A DNA stretch of 64,000 bases from Pseudo-nitzschia pungens (GCA_037355855.1 CM074763.1:2914001-2978000), one strand, 5' to 3'. Positions 33,661 through 45,165 are shown, counted from the stretch's first letter. Program-made: numbers and translations. The notes: generated from the letters alone by a model not told the origin.

Positions 33661-34589
33661 CGGCTTGCGCACTTTCTTTTATTTCTTTGAGATCGGTTTC
33701 AGTGTCATCGTTGATCTCGTCCTCCCCGTCGTCTTTATCAGCTGTAGAATTCAACGAGAGCTTTGTCTTCCTCGTCGTCCTGTTCGCCATCCACGCTAGA
33801 TTCTCTTTCATCAAATTGTCTGATCTACATCACCATCATCGTGGGCTTCGTCTTGCTCGTCGTCCTGCGGACTATCCGCTCTAGATTCTCGTTCACCAAC
33901 TGTCTGATCCACATCACCAACAAACAGGTTGGTTACACTCTCATCGTAGATGACATAGGCTGAATCATCCTGTGCTTTATCCTGTGTATCATCCACATTA
34001 GTTACATCCTCGTCGTGCGCTTCGATTTGCGCTTCGACTTGCGCACTATTTTTCACTTCACCAACACTGGGTTCGCTGTCATCATTGGTCTCCTCTCGTG
34101 TACCATCTTGTGCATCATCAGCACTAGGAACACTCTCATTGTGGGCATCTTCTTGCGTATCGTCTTGTTCCGATGAGATGTTCAGTTCCGTTTCTGTGTC
34201 GACAAATTGATGTACAGCTAGAAGGGCTTCCTCTGCTCTTTTTCGCTCTTCTTCAGCCTTCGCTTCTGCCTCTAATCGGGCCTTGTTCTTCTGCTGCCTC
34301 TGCTTCCGCCTTGAGTCGATTCGCTTCTTCCTCCTCTTTGGCCTGTTGATCAGTAAGCTTGGAGGCATCAACTACTTCGACAGACGAGTCGTCGTCACTT
34401 TCTACTGTTTCCACGAGCACGACATCGCGGCTCGCCTAGCGTAACATTTTCTTCCGACTCAACCATTTTATGGGTTTCTTCCTCTTCTTCAGCTGCTGCC
34501 ACTTTCTTGGCCTGTTCCTCTTCTCGCTTCAATTCTTCTTCAAGCGCCTGCATTTCTGCTTCTTCTCGTTGCAGCTCCTCTTCTTCCCT

Positions 34590-34975
34590 TCTCAGTTTTT
34601 CTGCTTCCTCGCGGATGCGTTTCTCCTCTTCTTCCTTTCTCAGTTTTTCTGCTTCCTCGCGGACTGCGTTTCTCCTCTTCTTCCTTTCTCAGTTTTTCTG
34701 CTTCCTCGCGGACGCGTTTCTCCTCTTCTTCCTTTCTCAGTTTTTCTGCTTCTTCGCTACTGCGTTTCTCCTCTTCTTCTTTTCTCAGTTTTTCTGCTTC
34801 TTCGCTACTGCGTTTCTCCTCTTCTTCCTTTCTCAGTTTTTCTGCTTCCTCGCTACTGCGTTTCTCCTCTTCTTCTTTTCTCAGTTTTTCTGCTTCTTCG
34901 CTACTGCGTTTCTCCTCTTCTTCTTTTCTCAGTTTTTCTGCTTCCTCGCTACTGCGTTTCTCCTCTTCGTTTTCT
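34590..34975 (-). repeat. 48-base coiled-coil coding repeat
   Basis: About eight near-identical 48-base units. Measured spacing between CTCAG anchors is 48 bases except for one 49-base unit (34639 to 34688), which carries an extra T at 34665 and breaks the frame. Confidence 0.9.
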
Positions 34976-35562
34976 ATGTTCTTGAGGTACACGGCAGCCT
35001 CGGCTACGATACCTGGCTTCTCCTCGACGACAGTTGACGTCGCCGGTGAAGCCTGGGCATTCTGAGAGCGAGCCTTTCGAGCGGCAACAGCCTCGCGAGC
35101 CTTGCGCTTGCGTTCCTCCACCGCTTGCCGAGCCCGGGCCTTTCGATCGTCTGCCGCATTCGTTGCGGCCGTTGCGGAGGAAGCGTATGTCTCCCCTTCC
35201 TCGTCGTCACTGACCACCGGTCGCGAACTATCGTGAACCGTCGGATCTTGCGTTGCTTCTTCGCCGGAAGTGGCTTTCATTTCGGTATCGTCGTCGTTGT
35301 CGTCGTCACCGTCGTCGTCATCGTCAGACTCGGACTCGTCCTCTCCGTTTATGTACACCTCGTTGCCACTGGAATCATCGTCGTCGGAATCCGAATCCTC
35401 CGAGTTGGGACGAACGGGCGGCGTTGCAGCTACATCTTGACTGTCGCTCGTCCCGGGAGCTTCTTCGTCATCTTTCTTCCTGCTCCCCCGGCGAAATAAA
35501 CTGGCGATCCCGCGTCTTTCTCCAACGGAGGCCTCCGCCGACTTCTTCTTTCGACCGAGCAT

Positions 35563-36964
35563 GAGTGATGACACTGTAGTGGAGGTGCGCGGAAGCGGAA
35601 CGCTTATGTGTGGGTTGTACTGGAGGGTGTTGCTGGACGAGCCGTTTTCCTGGAAGAGGGTCGATCAGCTACCGGTACGTAAGACCTTTGGTGAAGCAGA
35701 CACTCGTGTTATGCCTCTTGCTAAGTCGATTAGAGGCTGGTATCGACCAACACAGACACGGATAGAATGAGTGACCTACCGGTAGTTGAGCTGTTCGCAA
35801 CGAGAAAAATAGATCAATTTAGGCGACCAGTAAACGCAAGAAATCGAAGCATGCGCATCACCGGTGCAAATTGGTCCGCGGAAGTAAGGATTCATCATGT
35901 TACTCATTCCCCGACCGGTACAAACGAGTGAAACTTGCTCGTGATTACGGTAAGATTGATTTTACCGTGCGAATACTCGGAATCTTCACTTAAGACGGAT
36001 TACAGTAATTCGTTATTGTCCGTTTGAATCACATAAAGGATAGTAGAAAAATTAGAACCGGCAGGCTCCAACTTGTACAAACGTTGGTATCCTACCGGTA
36101 AGGAAGTGAATTGCTGTAAAGATTTTTGAGAAAATACTACTAGTTCGTTGTAAGGTTAACTTACCGGTATGTACTCGGTGCGAGTAACCTTACCAGAAAC
36201 CTTACTCGTACGGTAATCTTAGTGGAAGAAGAAGTCGTATTTTTTCCGAATTTTTTTTTGAATTGAAAAAAACGAGCGCGAGCTCCGACCGAATGAGAGT
36301 TGAGCGGGAAGCAAAATAGCATAAGCCTGTACGTACTTGTACGGTCGTTCTCATTATTTTGGGCCCTGCGAAACGAAAATCACATACCAACACGGAATGG
36401 TAGTACGAAGTAAGGCTTACCAGTAACCTTACCTTACAGGAACATGGTTGATTTAATTTTTTTCTAAGAATTTAAATTTTTCCAGCCCCCCGCGCACCAC
36501 TTAGCGCTTGGTGTCACTTTGACACCCGGGGTCGCTTTGACACCCAAAAGTATCAGCGAGTGTCAAGTGTCACTTTGACACTCTACGTATTTTTCTACTT
36601 CTCTTGTGAGTGTCAAAGTGACACCCAGTGTCAAAATGACACCCGGTGTCACTTTGACCCCCAAAAGTATCAGCGAGTGTCAAGTGTCAAAGTGACACTG
36701 GGGGTCACTTTGACCCTGGGTGTCACTTTGACACTGATTCAGTGTGGGGAGGACTGGGAATTTTTTGAAATTTGTCAAAAAACAAAAATCAATCATGTTC
36801 CAGTAATTAAGGTTTTTACCTTCGTATTTTTATCATCAACCAATATTTTGATGAAACAGCAGTTCCTACGAACTTGAGTTAACAGGTTAAGGTTACCGTA
36901 ACCTTACTACCTTATTTGAACCGAACTCAAATTTACATGAAAGTACCGGTACAACATACTACGA
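35563..36964. other. Intergenic with self-complementary words
   Basis: Dense in TACCGGTA, GGTAAGATT and GTAACCTTAC words (35860-36440), then the GTGTCACTTTGACAC cluster (36510-36740). No gene seen. Confidence 0.55.
36510..36740. repeat. GTGTCAAAGTGACAC palindrome cluster
   Basis: About nine full or partial copies of a 15-base inverted repeat, GTGTCACTTTGACAC or its complement. A 29-base segment beginning CCAAAAGTATCAGCGAGTG occurs twice (about 36544 and 36661). The region can fold into several alternative hairpins. Confidence 0.85.
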
Positions 36965-39045
36965 AGTTGATAATTAGCTTGATATTGCTCATCTGTAAGA
37001 GGGAATAATAACAGCTGCAATAACAACAGCACATGGAGTGCTGGCAAACATTGAGCCTGCAGCAGATACTGTTCAAGTGCTATTGCATACATTCAGATAC
37101 TGGGCATCATACTACTTAGTCTAAAGGATAGAATACTAAGAACAAAAGAAGTGGGAGCTGAGCTGAGCTCTGCATCTGGGACAACAGCATGCTTTCTGAT
37201 AGTAGTCATATTTCAAAAAACAGCGCTGTAGCGTTCAGAGCTGTGGAGTAGTAATACTGAAGGACTTCTAATCATGTTGCTTGCTTGCTATGCTTGCTAT
37301 GCTTGCTCCCACTACTAATTGTAGGGCTGACTATACAGTTCCAGTATCTATTGTATGTATGAATCATATCCCATAGTCATATCATGATACCCTATCCTCG
37401 TAGCATCCTTAACCTTGTAGCACCACCATCATACCGAGTGCTTGGGTTCCTACAGCTGGAAATCTAGAAATAATCGTACAAATTCTACCAGTACGTTACT
37501 AGCACCCATCAACCTACTTTAGCTGATAGCACCTCCTTAGCAGCCTGTTACAATGTCTTGCTAAGCCTGTTGCTAAGCCTGCTGCTTAGTAACCAGTTTA
37601 CTAGCATCCTGTACCAGTAGACTCTTACTGAAGGCTAAGGTAGTACATAGCTCTGGTACAGATCCCTCCTACACAAGAAGCGCCCAGCAGTAACATACTT
37701 GGGGATCCTCCACAGCACCACATTTCATATGATATTTACTCTTTACATAATTGTCACTTCACCTTTGTTGGTCCCATTCTTTGATTGAACAGTTTTCCAC
37801 GCATTTGAATAAGTTTTCAATAGTCATGAGCCAACCTCACCACAGGAGGAGTCATTTGGGTAAGGAGAGCATCAAACTTTGAAAGAGTGAAATGCCATAC
37901 CCCGGGTCTACTAGTGATTAGAATAGTAGTGATATGCAAATTGTGATTGTGAGCTATTACATGATTAGTGAGGTTATTGGAGATGCTCTCTCGTGGAGCA
38001 TTGAGCGAGTGGTCAGCGAGCCCTGCTGAGTCAGCTCATCGCCGATCTTGCTCTGATCCAAACCTTAACCTTATTTAGGGTTGGTTCGGTGCACGGCATG
38101 AAAGACCTTCTTCTGAACAACTTCAAATTTATTTTCACAGCACAAACACCAGAATTTGATGATCTGGATGATCTAGAAAGCAAAATGAGAAGCAAAAAGT
38201 GAGAACAAGAGTGGAAACATCATGGAACTACTTCCTGTGTGTGATCAAGATATCCAACATGCTATGGAAGATGCCAAGGCCCTTGTGTAGGGAACTGTAT
38301 CAGGGCTGCAGACCTGAGCCTCCAGTAACTGTCTACAAGGTACTAGGCTGTGTGTGAAGCAAAAGGCTTAGCAACAGGATTATAACAAGGTGCTATGGGA
38401 TCTACTGGCTAGTGTGCTGGGTCCTTGTGTAGGATCTGTACTAGTACTGGATACCTATCTGTAGCACCCCTGGCATACTATAGCATACAGGATAAAGGTT
38501 GCTGTGGCTACAATATACAAGATATGTGCTGCAGTACCTATGCTACTACCACAGGGTATGGTCAACATGCACAAATATGCACTGAAACCAGATACTTGGT
38601 CTTGTAGTAAGCACAAGCAAGCAAGCAAGCATAAAATAAAATAATACAGCCTGTATGCTACAATGCTATAGCAATACAGTGCCAAAGTTTATGATACAGT
38701 ACTGTATGTGATGCTACTGTATAATACTGTATGCTACAGTGCTGTACAGCAGTAGTATGACACAGCAAACTGTCACAAATACAGAACTGAGCTGAGCTCA
38801 CTGAGCTGAGCTCAGTTCTCACTTCTTTCTTTTCTCTTTTACATTAAGCACCCTATCATGCCCTCCTATTGATTGATTCCTTTGTACCTCTAGGAGAGTA
38901 TCTTGTAGTATCTTACCTCAGTGTATGTAATAGCGCTTGAACAGTATCCCCTGAAGACTCACTGTTTGTCAGCACCCTGCATGCTGCTAAGTTGTTGTTG
39001 TTCTCTCTTGCTGATGAGCAAAATCAACATGGTGTTGAGATAAGA
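36965..39045. mobile_element. Long inverted-arm (foldback-like) element
   Basis: The left arm (about 36970-37690) matches the reverse complement of the right arm (about 38250-39045) over most of its length. Shared parts include TTGCTCATC at the outer ends, GTGCTGRCAAAC, GATACTGTTCAAG, GAGCTGAGCTC and the CTTGCTAAGCCTGTTGC segment. The centre (about 37690-38250) has no gene. It is a non-autonomous element with arms of about 700 bases. A left-type arm recurs at 53937-54200 and a right-type arm at 63070-64000. Part of the centre (37885-37950) recurs in reverse at 43121-43185. Confidence 0.75.
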
Positions 39046-40408
39046 AGCTAAAACTTCCATTTTGTAGGATGTCATTGTTACTGGGAAAAATTCTACACAA
39101 CTTCTTTGTCCACATGAGGATCTACATTACAGCAATTCTCACTTGTTGTTGAAATGTCATACACTCCTTGTTTTATGTTTAAGGATAGAGGAGAAGCAGT
39201 CAGTCAGTTTTGAATTGTAAGGCTCCCTTAATGCACAATGACTTCTTGTTCACTTTTTGTGCAAGGAGACAAGGAGGAGAAAAAGTTCCTAATAATCCAG
39301 CACTGGAAGCTTGCCCATTCTCCTGTTGTTCTAAAATTGTGATTGGTTCACCTTTTTTTGAGATTGAAAAATAATGCAGCGTAACCTTTTAAGCTTTACT
39401 TGTAACATCTTCAGAGAAAAAGGGATAGATTGATCGATAGAGAAAATTCATTTTGAGAGTCATCAACCATTTGCACTCTTTTGAGATTGAAAGTCAATTT
39501 GTAGGGTTAATGGCTGTGGTGTTGAACGACCATTTTCGTTCTATTTTTAGCCCTCCACCGGATGGAAGACAAAATATAAATGTCAACGTGAACAAAATAA
39601 ATAGCTCGGCAAACAATTCTTGGTAGAAATTAGTTCGGTTGAGCAGAGAGATTTTCTGTTGGAGTTGCAATTCAGAATTTGTACGAGGACAAATAACGCG
39701 ACGAACTTCGTACGTATCAGTTTCAATCCCTTGGTGTTTAATAAATAAAGTATTTGTAGTACGAAGTACAAGTGTAATGGCTATTTTGCTATGCTTGTAT
39801 TCCAGGTCATGCGAACTCGTTCGTCTGGATCCATCAGTACACGGTACCAGGTCCAAGTTGGAACGATGAGAAAAACGCTTTTGGCGCTACCAACATCCGT
39901 AGGTAGTACGGTAGGTATGAAAAGTGGACATAATTATAATAAGCCCTTTTCATGTTTTGTCCATTGCGAGTGTGCATGTAGATGAGGCATGATGACCGCA
40001 ATTTAACTTGATCATGGTTCTACGTTATTACGGTAGCACCAGGAATTATGACCACTTCTGACAATAAGCGCCATCACTTCTGAACAAAATTGCATTCGAC
40101 CGCCGAAAACTTCATTTCTGTTGTCATGAACGTTGCAGTGGACTTCTATCCAAGTTTTCTACCAACTCATTACGATACCGTGAGAAAAAACTTACGACCC
40201 AAAAAAGCGGAATCATAATCCTACAAAATTAACAGCTTTCAGGGTAAAAACGACGGTCCACAAAGATACGAAACCAAGAAGACGACTGGCTACCAAGAGA
40301 ACAGACACCTCTGCCGCCAAAATTACCAATACCACCTGCGGCATTACGCTTGAACCAAGACGGACGACGATAGCTGATTGAAATATTCTCACAGCAAACG
40401 AACCCAAC
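39046..40408. other. Intergenic
   Basis: AT-rich; no coding signal seen. The last 400 bases are the upstream region of the cyclophilin gene. Confidence 0.5.
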
Positions 40409-41698
40409 ATGAAAGCGCCCAACTCCAACGGTCTATCGCAAAGAAGTGGCCGACAATTTCAAACTTCTCTATACCACACCGAAGAAAAAAAGCAAGATTC
40501 GCCTATCATGATGACCCGAAGAAAATCCATCGGCATTGAAGTCTCGCCGGGATTCGACGACGAAAATCCTCGCGGCAGTTACTCAGTTAAACGAAAGCTT
40601 GTGAACAAAGGAATTCCTTCCGCTCCTAATTTGCAAGGCAATCCGCGCATCAACGGGAAACGCAAGAGCCGAAGCTCGTCGTGGATGGGTTGGTTTATGA
40701 TGATTGTGACCATTCTTGTAGCTGGTGGTTACTTTGTCGTCTCATACCATGAGCGACAAGTCATGCTGAAGCAAATGGAAGAACAAGACGCTGCGATGCG
40801 TGAACTGGAAGTCAGCCTATCACTGAAATTTGATGCCAAAATCAAGGCTCTGACCAAAGAAAAGGAAGAACTTGGAAAGCACTACACACAGCAAAAGGAA
40901 TGGAGGGTAGAAAACCAGCAATTGAAGGATATCAACGCCCGATTGGAACAAGAGCTGAAGGAAAGAACCCCGGATACGGAAACAACGCAGAAACTTAACG
41001 AAGTGGAGGAACACGCCCGTCGTCTTGAAGGATACAACACTCGCCTGAAGGACTCGAGGAAAAAGATGCAAGAAAACGTACAGGTGCTGTCCAAGAAAGC
41101 CGTGCTCGAGAAGTATGGACCCGAGCCCTACAACGTCGAGATCTTCGTCCGCTTCGACAGCCACAAAGGACACTCGGACGGTGGCTACATCACCCTCGAA
41201 TTGGCCCCTCTCGACGAGATGCCCCATGCCGTGTACTGGTTTCTGGAACAGGTCGACCGCAAGCTCTACGACGGTACTTCGTTCCATCGCAACGCCGGCC
41301 ATGTCGTACAAGGAGGTCCGTCGATCAACTTCTTGAGCGCCGAAGGCGAGACCCGAGAAGATCAAGTTCGACGATTCCAGGACGCCGGTTTTCATTCGAT
41401 CCTGTTTCAGGAGTACTCTCCGGCCTTTCCGCACGAGAAGTACACCGTGGGATACGCAGGACGCCCAGGCGGACCCGACTTTTACATTTCGACACAAGAC
41501 AACACCGAGAACCACGGACCAGGTGGTCAATCGAACTACGATGACCCATCGGAAGCCGACCCCTGTTTTGCCAAAATTGTCCACGGCATTGACGTCGTCG
41601 ATCGAATGCACCAAAGTCCCGTCCAAGAGGGAGATTACCGTGCGATGGAACGCAACGTTGCCATCGTTCACATGAAACGAATTCAACACGCACGATAA
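40409..41698 (+). CDS. Membrane-anchored cyclophilin-type PPIase
   Basis: A 429-residue protein, intact frame. Basic, Ser-rich N-terminus (1-91); one membrane span (about 92-112) without a cleavable signal, hence type II; a charged coiled coil (about 115-235); and a cyclophilin-like domain (about 240-429). The domain keeps Phe-His-Arg, then Val-Val-Gln-Gly-Gly, corresponding to the catalytic Arg and Gln of CypA, and Asp-Phe-Tyr-Ile-Ser. The Trp and His of the cyclosporin pocket are not evident, so activity may be low. The expected topology puts the domain in the ER/Golgi lumen, where it could assist proline isomerisation in secreted or wall proteins. The coiled coil suggests oligomers. Confidence 0.85.
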   Translation: MKAPNSNGLSQRSGRQFQTSLYHTEEKKQDSPIMMTRRKSIGIEVSPGFDDENPRGSYSVKRKLVNKGIPSAPNLQGNPRINGKRKSRSSSWMGWFMMIVTILVAGGYFVVSYHERQVMLKQMEEQDAAMRELEVSLSLKFDAKIKALTKEKEELGKHYTQQKEWRVENQQLKDINARLEQELKERTPDTETTQKLNEVEEHARRLEGYNTRLKDSRKKMQENVQVLSKKAVLEKYGPEPYNVEIFVRFDSHKGHSDGGYITLELAPLDEMPHAVYWFLEQVDRKLYDGTSFHRNAGHVVQGGPSINFLSAEGETREDQVRRFQDAGFHSILFQEYSPAFPHEKYTVGYAGRPGGPDFYISTQDNTENHGPGGQSNYDDPSEADPCFAKIVHGIDVVDRMHQSPVQEGDYRAMERNVAIVHMKRIQHAR

Positions 41699-41815
41699 TC
41701 CGTCCGGAACCGACTCCTGCTTTGCGAAGATTTTCCATGGCATTGATGTAATTGATCGAGTACATAAAACTTCCGTCGACGACGAAAATTACCGTGCGAT
41801 GACATGCAACGAATC
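41697..41815 (+). pseudogene. Duplicated scrap of the cyclophilin tail
   Basis: Immediately after the cyclophilin stop, the sequence again encodes Ser-Cys-Phe-Ala-Lys-Ile-Phe-His-Gly-Ile-Asp-Val-Ile-Asp-Arg-Val-His and ends Asn-Tyr-Arg-Ala-Met. This copies the last 40 residues of the gene with many substitutions. It has no start and is a partial tandem duplicate or the remnant of a second gene. Confidence 0.8.
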
Positions 41816-41983
41816 TTACAGCAATGATTCGACATTTTCGAATCGAAACTACTGCCAGTACGAATAATGATACAAGAAACTGCACATCGTAGTAGAATGA
41901 TACAATTCAATTCAATTCAATCCAATCCAACCCGATAAAATTCAATGTCCTATTTTATTCCCATACAAATCTAAGCAACAAGT

Positions 41984-42076
41984 TCAGTTGTGGAAACTAT
42001 GGCACGCTTCATGTCGATGATACCATCGTTGCCCAAGCACTTCAATCCGTGTTCGATCTTACCTTTTCCTACCATC
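41984..42076 (-). other. Possible terminal exon, unknown gene
   Basis: On the minus strand, after a TTCAG acceptor-like site, about 30 codons stay open with coding-like composition (Gln-Met-Val-Gly-Lys-Gly-Lys-Ile-Glu-His-Gly, ending Thr-Glu-Leu-Val-Ala) to a TAG at about 41984, followed by AATAAA about 20 bases later. I found no matching upstream exon, so it may be a remnant. Family unknown. Confidence 0.3.
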
Positions 42077-43120
42077 TGCTGAATTCAATCTTCAGTATCC
42101 ATCCACATTTACTTGCTGATAATGTACAAAACACGGTGCACACATTGCTCTGACGACCTGGCCCTGCATACACTGAATCACCAATAAGAAACCAAAAATG
42201 ACCCAAAATGCATCTGTTGTTCCCGCTACCTTGTTGTGCCCTGAGTACACGCGTTGGGGACTCCAAATCATCTTTTTCTATGCGCCCACTGCCGGTGTCA
42301 TACTCTGTATCAAGTCACAGTGGTTAGTTTCTCGTCAGCCTCCTGCGGGCTATCTTGTTCTGATGCGTCAGGAAAGGATCCCCTGCTGGCTTGTGCTCTT
42401 CTAGAAATCATTCAATGGAAATCTGTTGAAACCTATTTCTTGGGATCAACTAAATTTATTGTTTTCTCTTAAAGTTTTTGAGGTTCGCTGTGTTCATGGG
42501 ATCAATTGTTGTTGGAAGAGTGTTGAATTTTTTTAGATGATGCATTTCAGTATTCCTGCATTCCTAGATTCAAACTTTGTGCGACCTTCATGAGTCTTAA
42601 GTGGCAAAATTATTGAGATGAAAGAAAAATATCAAAATAAATGCAAATACTTGAATTCTTGTACTCCAACTACGTCTAGAGGGTGCATTCCAGTTGTTTT
42701 TTTTGTTTTTGATTGCATTGCCAACACGCTTTGTCGAAGGTTTCCATTGACATTCTTTCCATTTCCATTACTTAAGAGAATAGTTTGTATTCATCCAAAT
42801 CGGTATCTAATTCCATGCTGGCACAACAATAATACTAGGAGTTTGGCTGATTACTAACTCAGCAGCACCAACCAGAGAATTTTATTAGAATGCTTTTTCA
42901 AAATTTTTTTTTCACAAAGTTGCAGATTGTCAACAAGGGAAGTGAAAACTGTGTCTGAATAGAGTGATATCGATGATCAATAACTGCATGACAATGTGCT
43001 TGCCGTGCACCAGAATAGTCATGAGTACTCCGGACTAAGAATTGGCGAGTCTCTGGAATCGCTGAATTACAGGGGACTTACAATTGTCGGAAGCAATAGC
43101 AATAGGCTAATCAATAGAGC

Positions 43121-43185
43121 TCACAATTTGCATATCACTACTATCATAAACACTACTAGTAGACCCGGGGTATGGCATGATTTAA
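43121..43185. repeat. Reverse copy of foldback-element centre
   Basis: This segment, ending in CTAGTAGACCCGGGGTATGGC, matches the reverse complement of about 37885-37950 in the long inverted-arm element. Confidence 0.7.
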
Positions 43186-43239
43186 AAATCAAGCTGAGCG
43201 CTGACAACCATGAGCAAAACAACCATTCGAGCAGCCAAA

Positions 43240-44238
43240 CTGATGAACCGGGGGCTTGGACTCTGTCCTTGTCTACATCAATGACATCCTAATCATCCAG
43301 CGAGAGGGGGAATCAGAGCAAGACCACCTCACAAAGATTGACACAGTCCTACGGAGACTTGACGACGCAGGCTTCAGAGCCAACCTACGGAAATCCTTCT
43401 TCATGCAGAAAGAAGTGGAATATTTGGGTTTCCTACTATCAGCAGAGGACATCCAACCCCAGCCAAAGAAGCTGGAGGCAATGAAGCGCCTGGAAACCCC
43501 CAAGAACACCAAGCAACTGAAGATGTTTCTTGGAATGGTAAATTTTTACAGGGATATGTGGAAGTGCCGCTCCCACATCCTTGCCCCGCTCAACAAGCTG
43601 GCAGGCAAAAGGGCAAAACGAATTGGTACTGGGGCCCAGCAGAGCAGAAAGCTTTCATGGAGGCGAAGAGGATGCTCGCAGAGGAAGCAGAACTCGCATT
43701 CCCAGATTTCACAAAAACATTTCATCTCTACCCAGACAACAGCAATCGACAGCTGGGAGCGACTGTATGCCAAGATGGCAAACCTCTTGGTTTCTACACG
43801 CTTAAGCTGAATTCAGCGCAACTCAACTACACTGTTGGAGAAAAGGAACTCCTCGGTATAGTGGAAGGACTAAAAGCGTTCGAAGGGATCCGACAAGGAC
43901 AAGATGTAACCATTCATACAGACCATCTGAATCTGCTACACCATCAGATGCCCACCCAAAGAATGGTCCGGTGGAGACTCCTCATGGAGGAGGAGTTCCA
44001 CCCGGTAGTCGAGCATGTTGCTGGCAAAGACAATGACGCAGCAGATGCCCTATCTGGACTGGATATCACAGACGACCCAGCAGATACAGTGGAATGGCTA
44101 CCACCAAATAAGCCCCTCACTTACACAGATGAGGAAGAGCACCTCAGGCAACTACTACTATTCCCACTTGGAGAATCACTGGATGAATTCCAGGGCAATA
44201 GTGCATTCCCACTTGCTCCGGATATGATCCAGTTCTAA
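43240..44238 (+). pseudogene. Ty3/gypsy-like RT-RNase H remnant
   Basis: The 3' part of a retrotransposon pol gene. The frame from 43256 carries the end of reverse transcriptase (Val-Tyr-Ile-Asn-Asp-Ile, then Leu-Gly-Phe-Leu-Leu and Phe-Leu-Gly-Met-Val-Asn-Phe-Tyr-Arg), then shifts near an AAAA (43607-43610, a -1 or +2 change). The frame from 43558 continues with the connection and RNase H region (Thr-Asp-His-X-Asn-Leu and Asp-Ala-Leu-Ser). The catalytic Tyr-X-Asp-Asp is Tyr-Ile-Asn-Asp. No integrase, gag or LTRs found nearby. Dead fragment. Confidence 0.85.
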
Positions 44239-44616
44239 CAGAAAGAGGCAATTGCAGTAGGACATACCATGCTCTTTTGCTAATGAGCAATACTGTATAT
44301 CATGTTGTATTATGCATAGAAAGTATTGAGAGCTGAAGTTGAAAACAACGGTATGGTGTTCCCTGCAGGATATCCTACGATATCATCCTGTACACACTTG
44401 TACTACGCAGTCGTACTTGTACGTTCCATAGAGATATTTCCGTGAGCGCTTCAAAATAGGCACGTTTATTACGTCATCGAAGGACGCCAACAAAGAATGA
44501 ACTCATCCTGAAAAACGAGACAAACCGAATAACAGATGCACGGTTCTTGTCTCCTTTGACGTTCCTCACACATCCCATTGTAGAATAGAACGGTGATCAA
44601 GCAATTGTCTGAAAAC
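44239..44616. other. Intergenic
   Basis: Flank of the retrotransposon remnant and upstream region of the lumen protein. No gene seen. Confidence 0.5.
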
Positions 44617-45165
44617 ATGAAATCATCCGTCGGAATTGTCTTGGCAGTGGTACTTTCCGCAAGTGGCTGCGATGCATTCAGCACTCCCTCTCGTCCGCGA
44701 AGTGCCGCTCTTGCTTTGGCAGCTGCAAATGCGGACAATAGTGAAAGCGGCCACCCAGGTGTCCTGTCGAGGCGGACCGCTGCGGCTGCCATCTTCACAG
44801 GAGCTGCCAGTTTGATTGCAGCTCCGAAAACATCTTTGGCTGATACGTCCCTCGATTTTTCTTTGCCCTCTTACGACACAAAAATGAGCGGATTCGGGGA
44901 AGGAAACGAGGCCTACATCAAAAAAGGCAAAATTGCCAATTCGGGTGAAGCCGGGGATGTTTTGATGACCGATCCAGGATCCGATGAAAGGGAAAAGCAA
45001 GCCGCCGCGATGAGAAAGGCCGAAGAGGCCAGGAAAGCTGCTTTGGCGAAGAAGAACGCAGAGCGAAAAGCCTTGGAGGAGGAAGCCAAACGTCGTGCCC
45101 AGGAAAAGAAGGCTCGAGACAAGGAACGTCTCAAGAAAATGTGGAGCTCCGATTTTTCCGAATGA
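44617..45165 (+). CDS. Thylakoid-lumen protein with Tat-type leader
   Basis: A 182-residue protein. Signal peptide (about 5-18) ending at Cys-Asp-Ala-Phe (A20/F21), the diatom plastid motif. A second leader has Ser-Arg-Arg-Thr (51-54), a hydrophobic stretch and Ser-Leu-Ala (74-76) before the mature start, typical of twin-arginine import into the lumen. The mature part has a short unstructured start, then a long Lys/Glu/Ala/Arg helix (about 130-175), probably a coiled coil. No cofactor motif. ATG 44617 is preferred over upstream frame openings because it puts the signal peptide at the N-terminus. Family not recognised. It shares its leader logic with the gene at 593 but not its mature sequence. 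Confidence 0.8.
   Translation: MKSSVGIVLAVVLSASGCDAFSTPSRPRSAALALAAANADNSESGHPGVLSRRTAAAAIFTGAASLIAAPKTSLADTSLDFSLPSYDTKMSGFGEGNEAYIKKGKIANSGEAGDVLMTDPGSDEREKQAAAMRKAEEARKAALAKKNAERKALEEEAKRRAQEKKARDKERLKKMWSSDFSE

Larger units (their letters stand above)
32293..35562 (-). pseudogene. Repeat-rich protein with Cys-pair tail, six frame breaks
   Basis: Reads as one gene of about 1087 residues if six +1 shifts are passed (near 34665, 34428, 34280, 33814, 33740-33770 and 33425). In order: basic start; acidic Asp/Ser/Glu region; about seven 16-residue units (Lys-Arg-Ser-Ser-Glu-Glu-Ala-Glu type, 48 bases each), an ERM-like charged coiled coil; acidic Asp/Glu/Gln repeats; Thr-Pro-Gly-Lys-Ser-Val-Ser repeats (33130-33660); a Lys-Pro-Arg-Pro-Thr-Thr-Val-Ala-Pro repeat (32880-33010); and a C-terminal domain with three CXXC pairs (near 32590, 32490 and 32435), which looks zinc-binding. 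Internal repeats prove three of the breaks to be single-base insertions. Because flanking segments keep coding character and the Cys domain is intact, it may be a working gene with assembly errors. The first ATG is at 35562. Family not recognised. Confidence 0.65.
41699..43240. other. Intergenic
   Basis: Besides the cyclophilin scrap it holds an AATTC five-base repeat (41899-41930) and a possible minus-strand exon (41984-42076). The rest, including 42470-42990, shows no coding signal. Confidence 0.5.
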
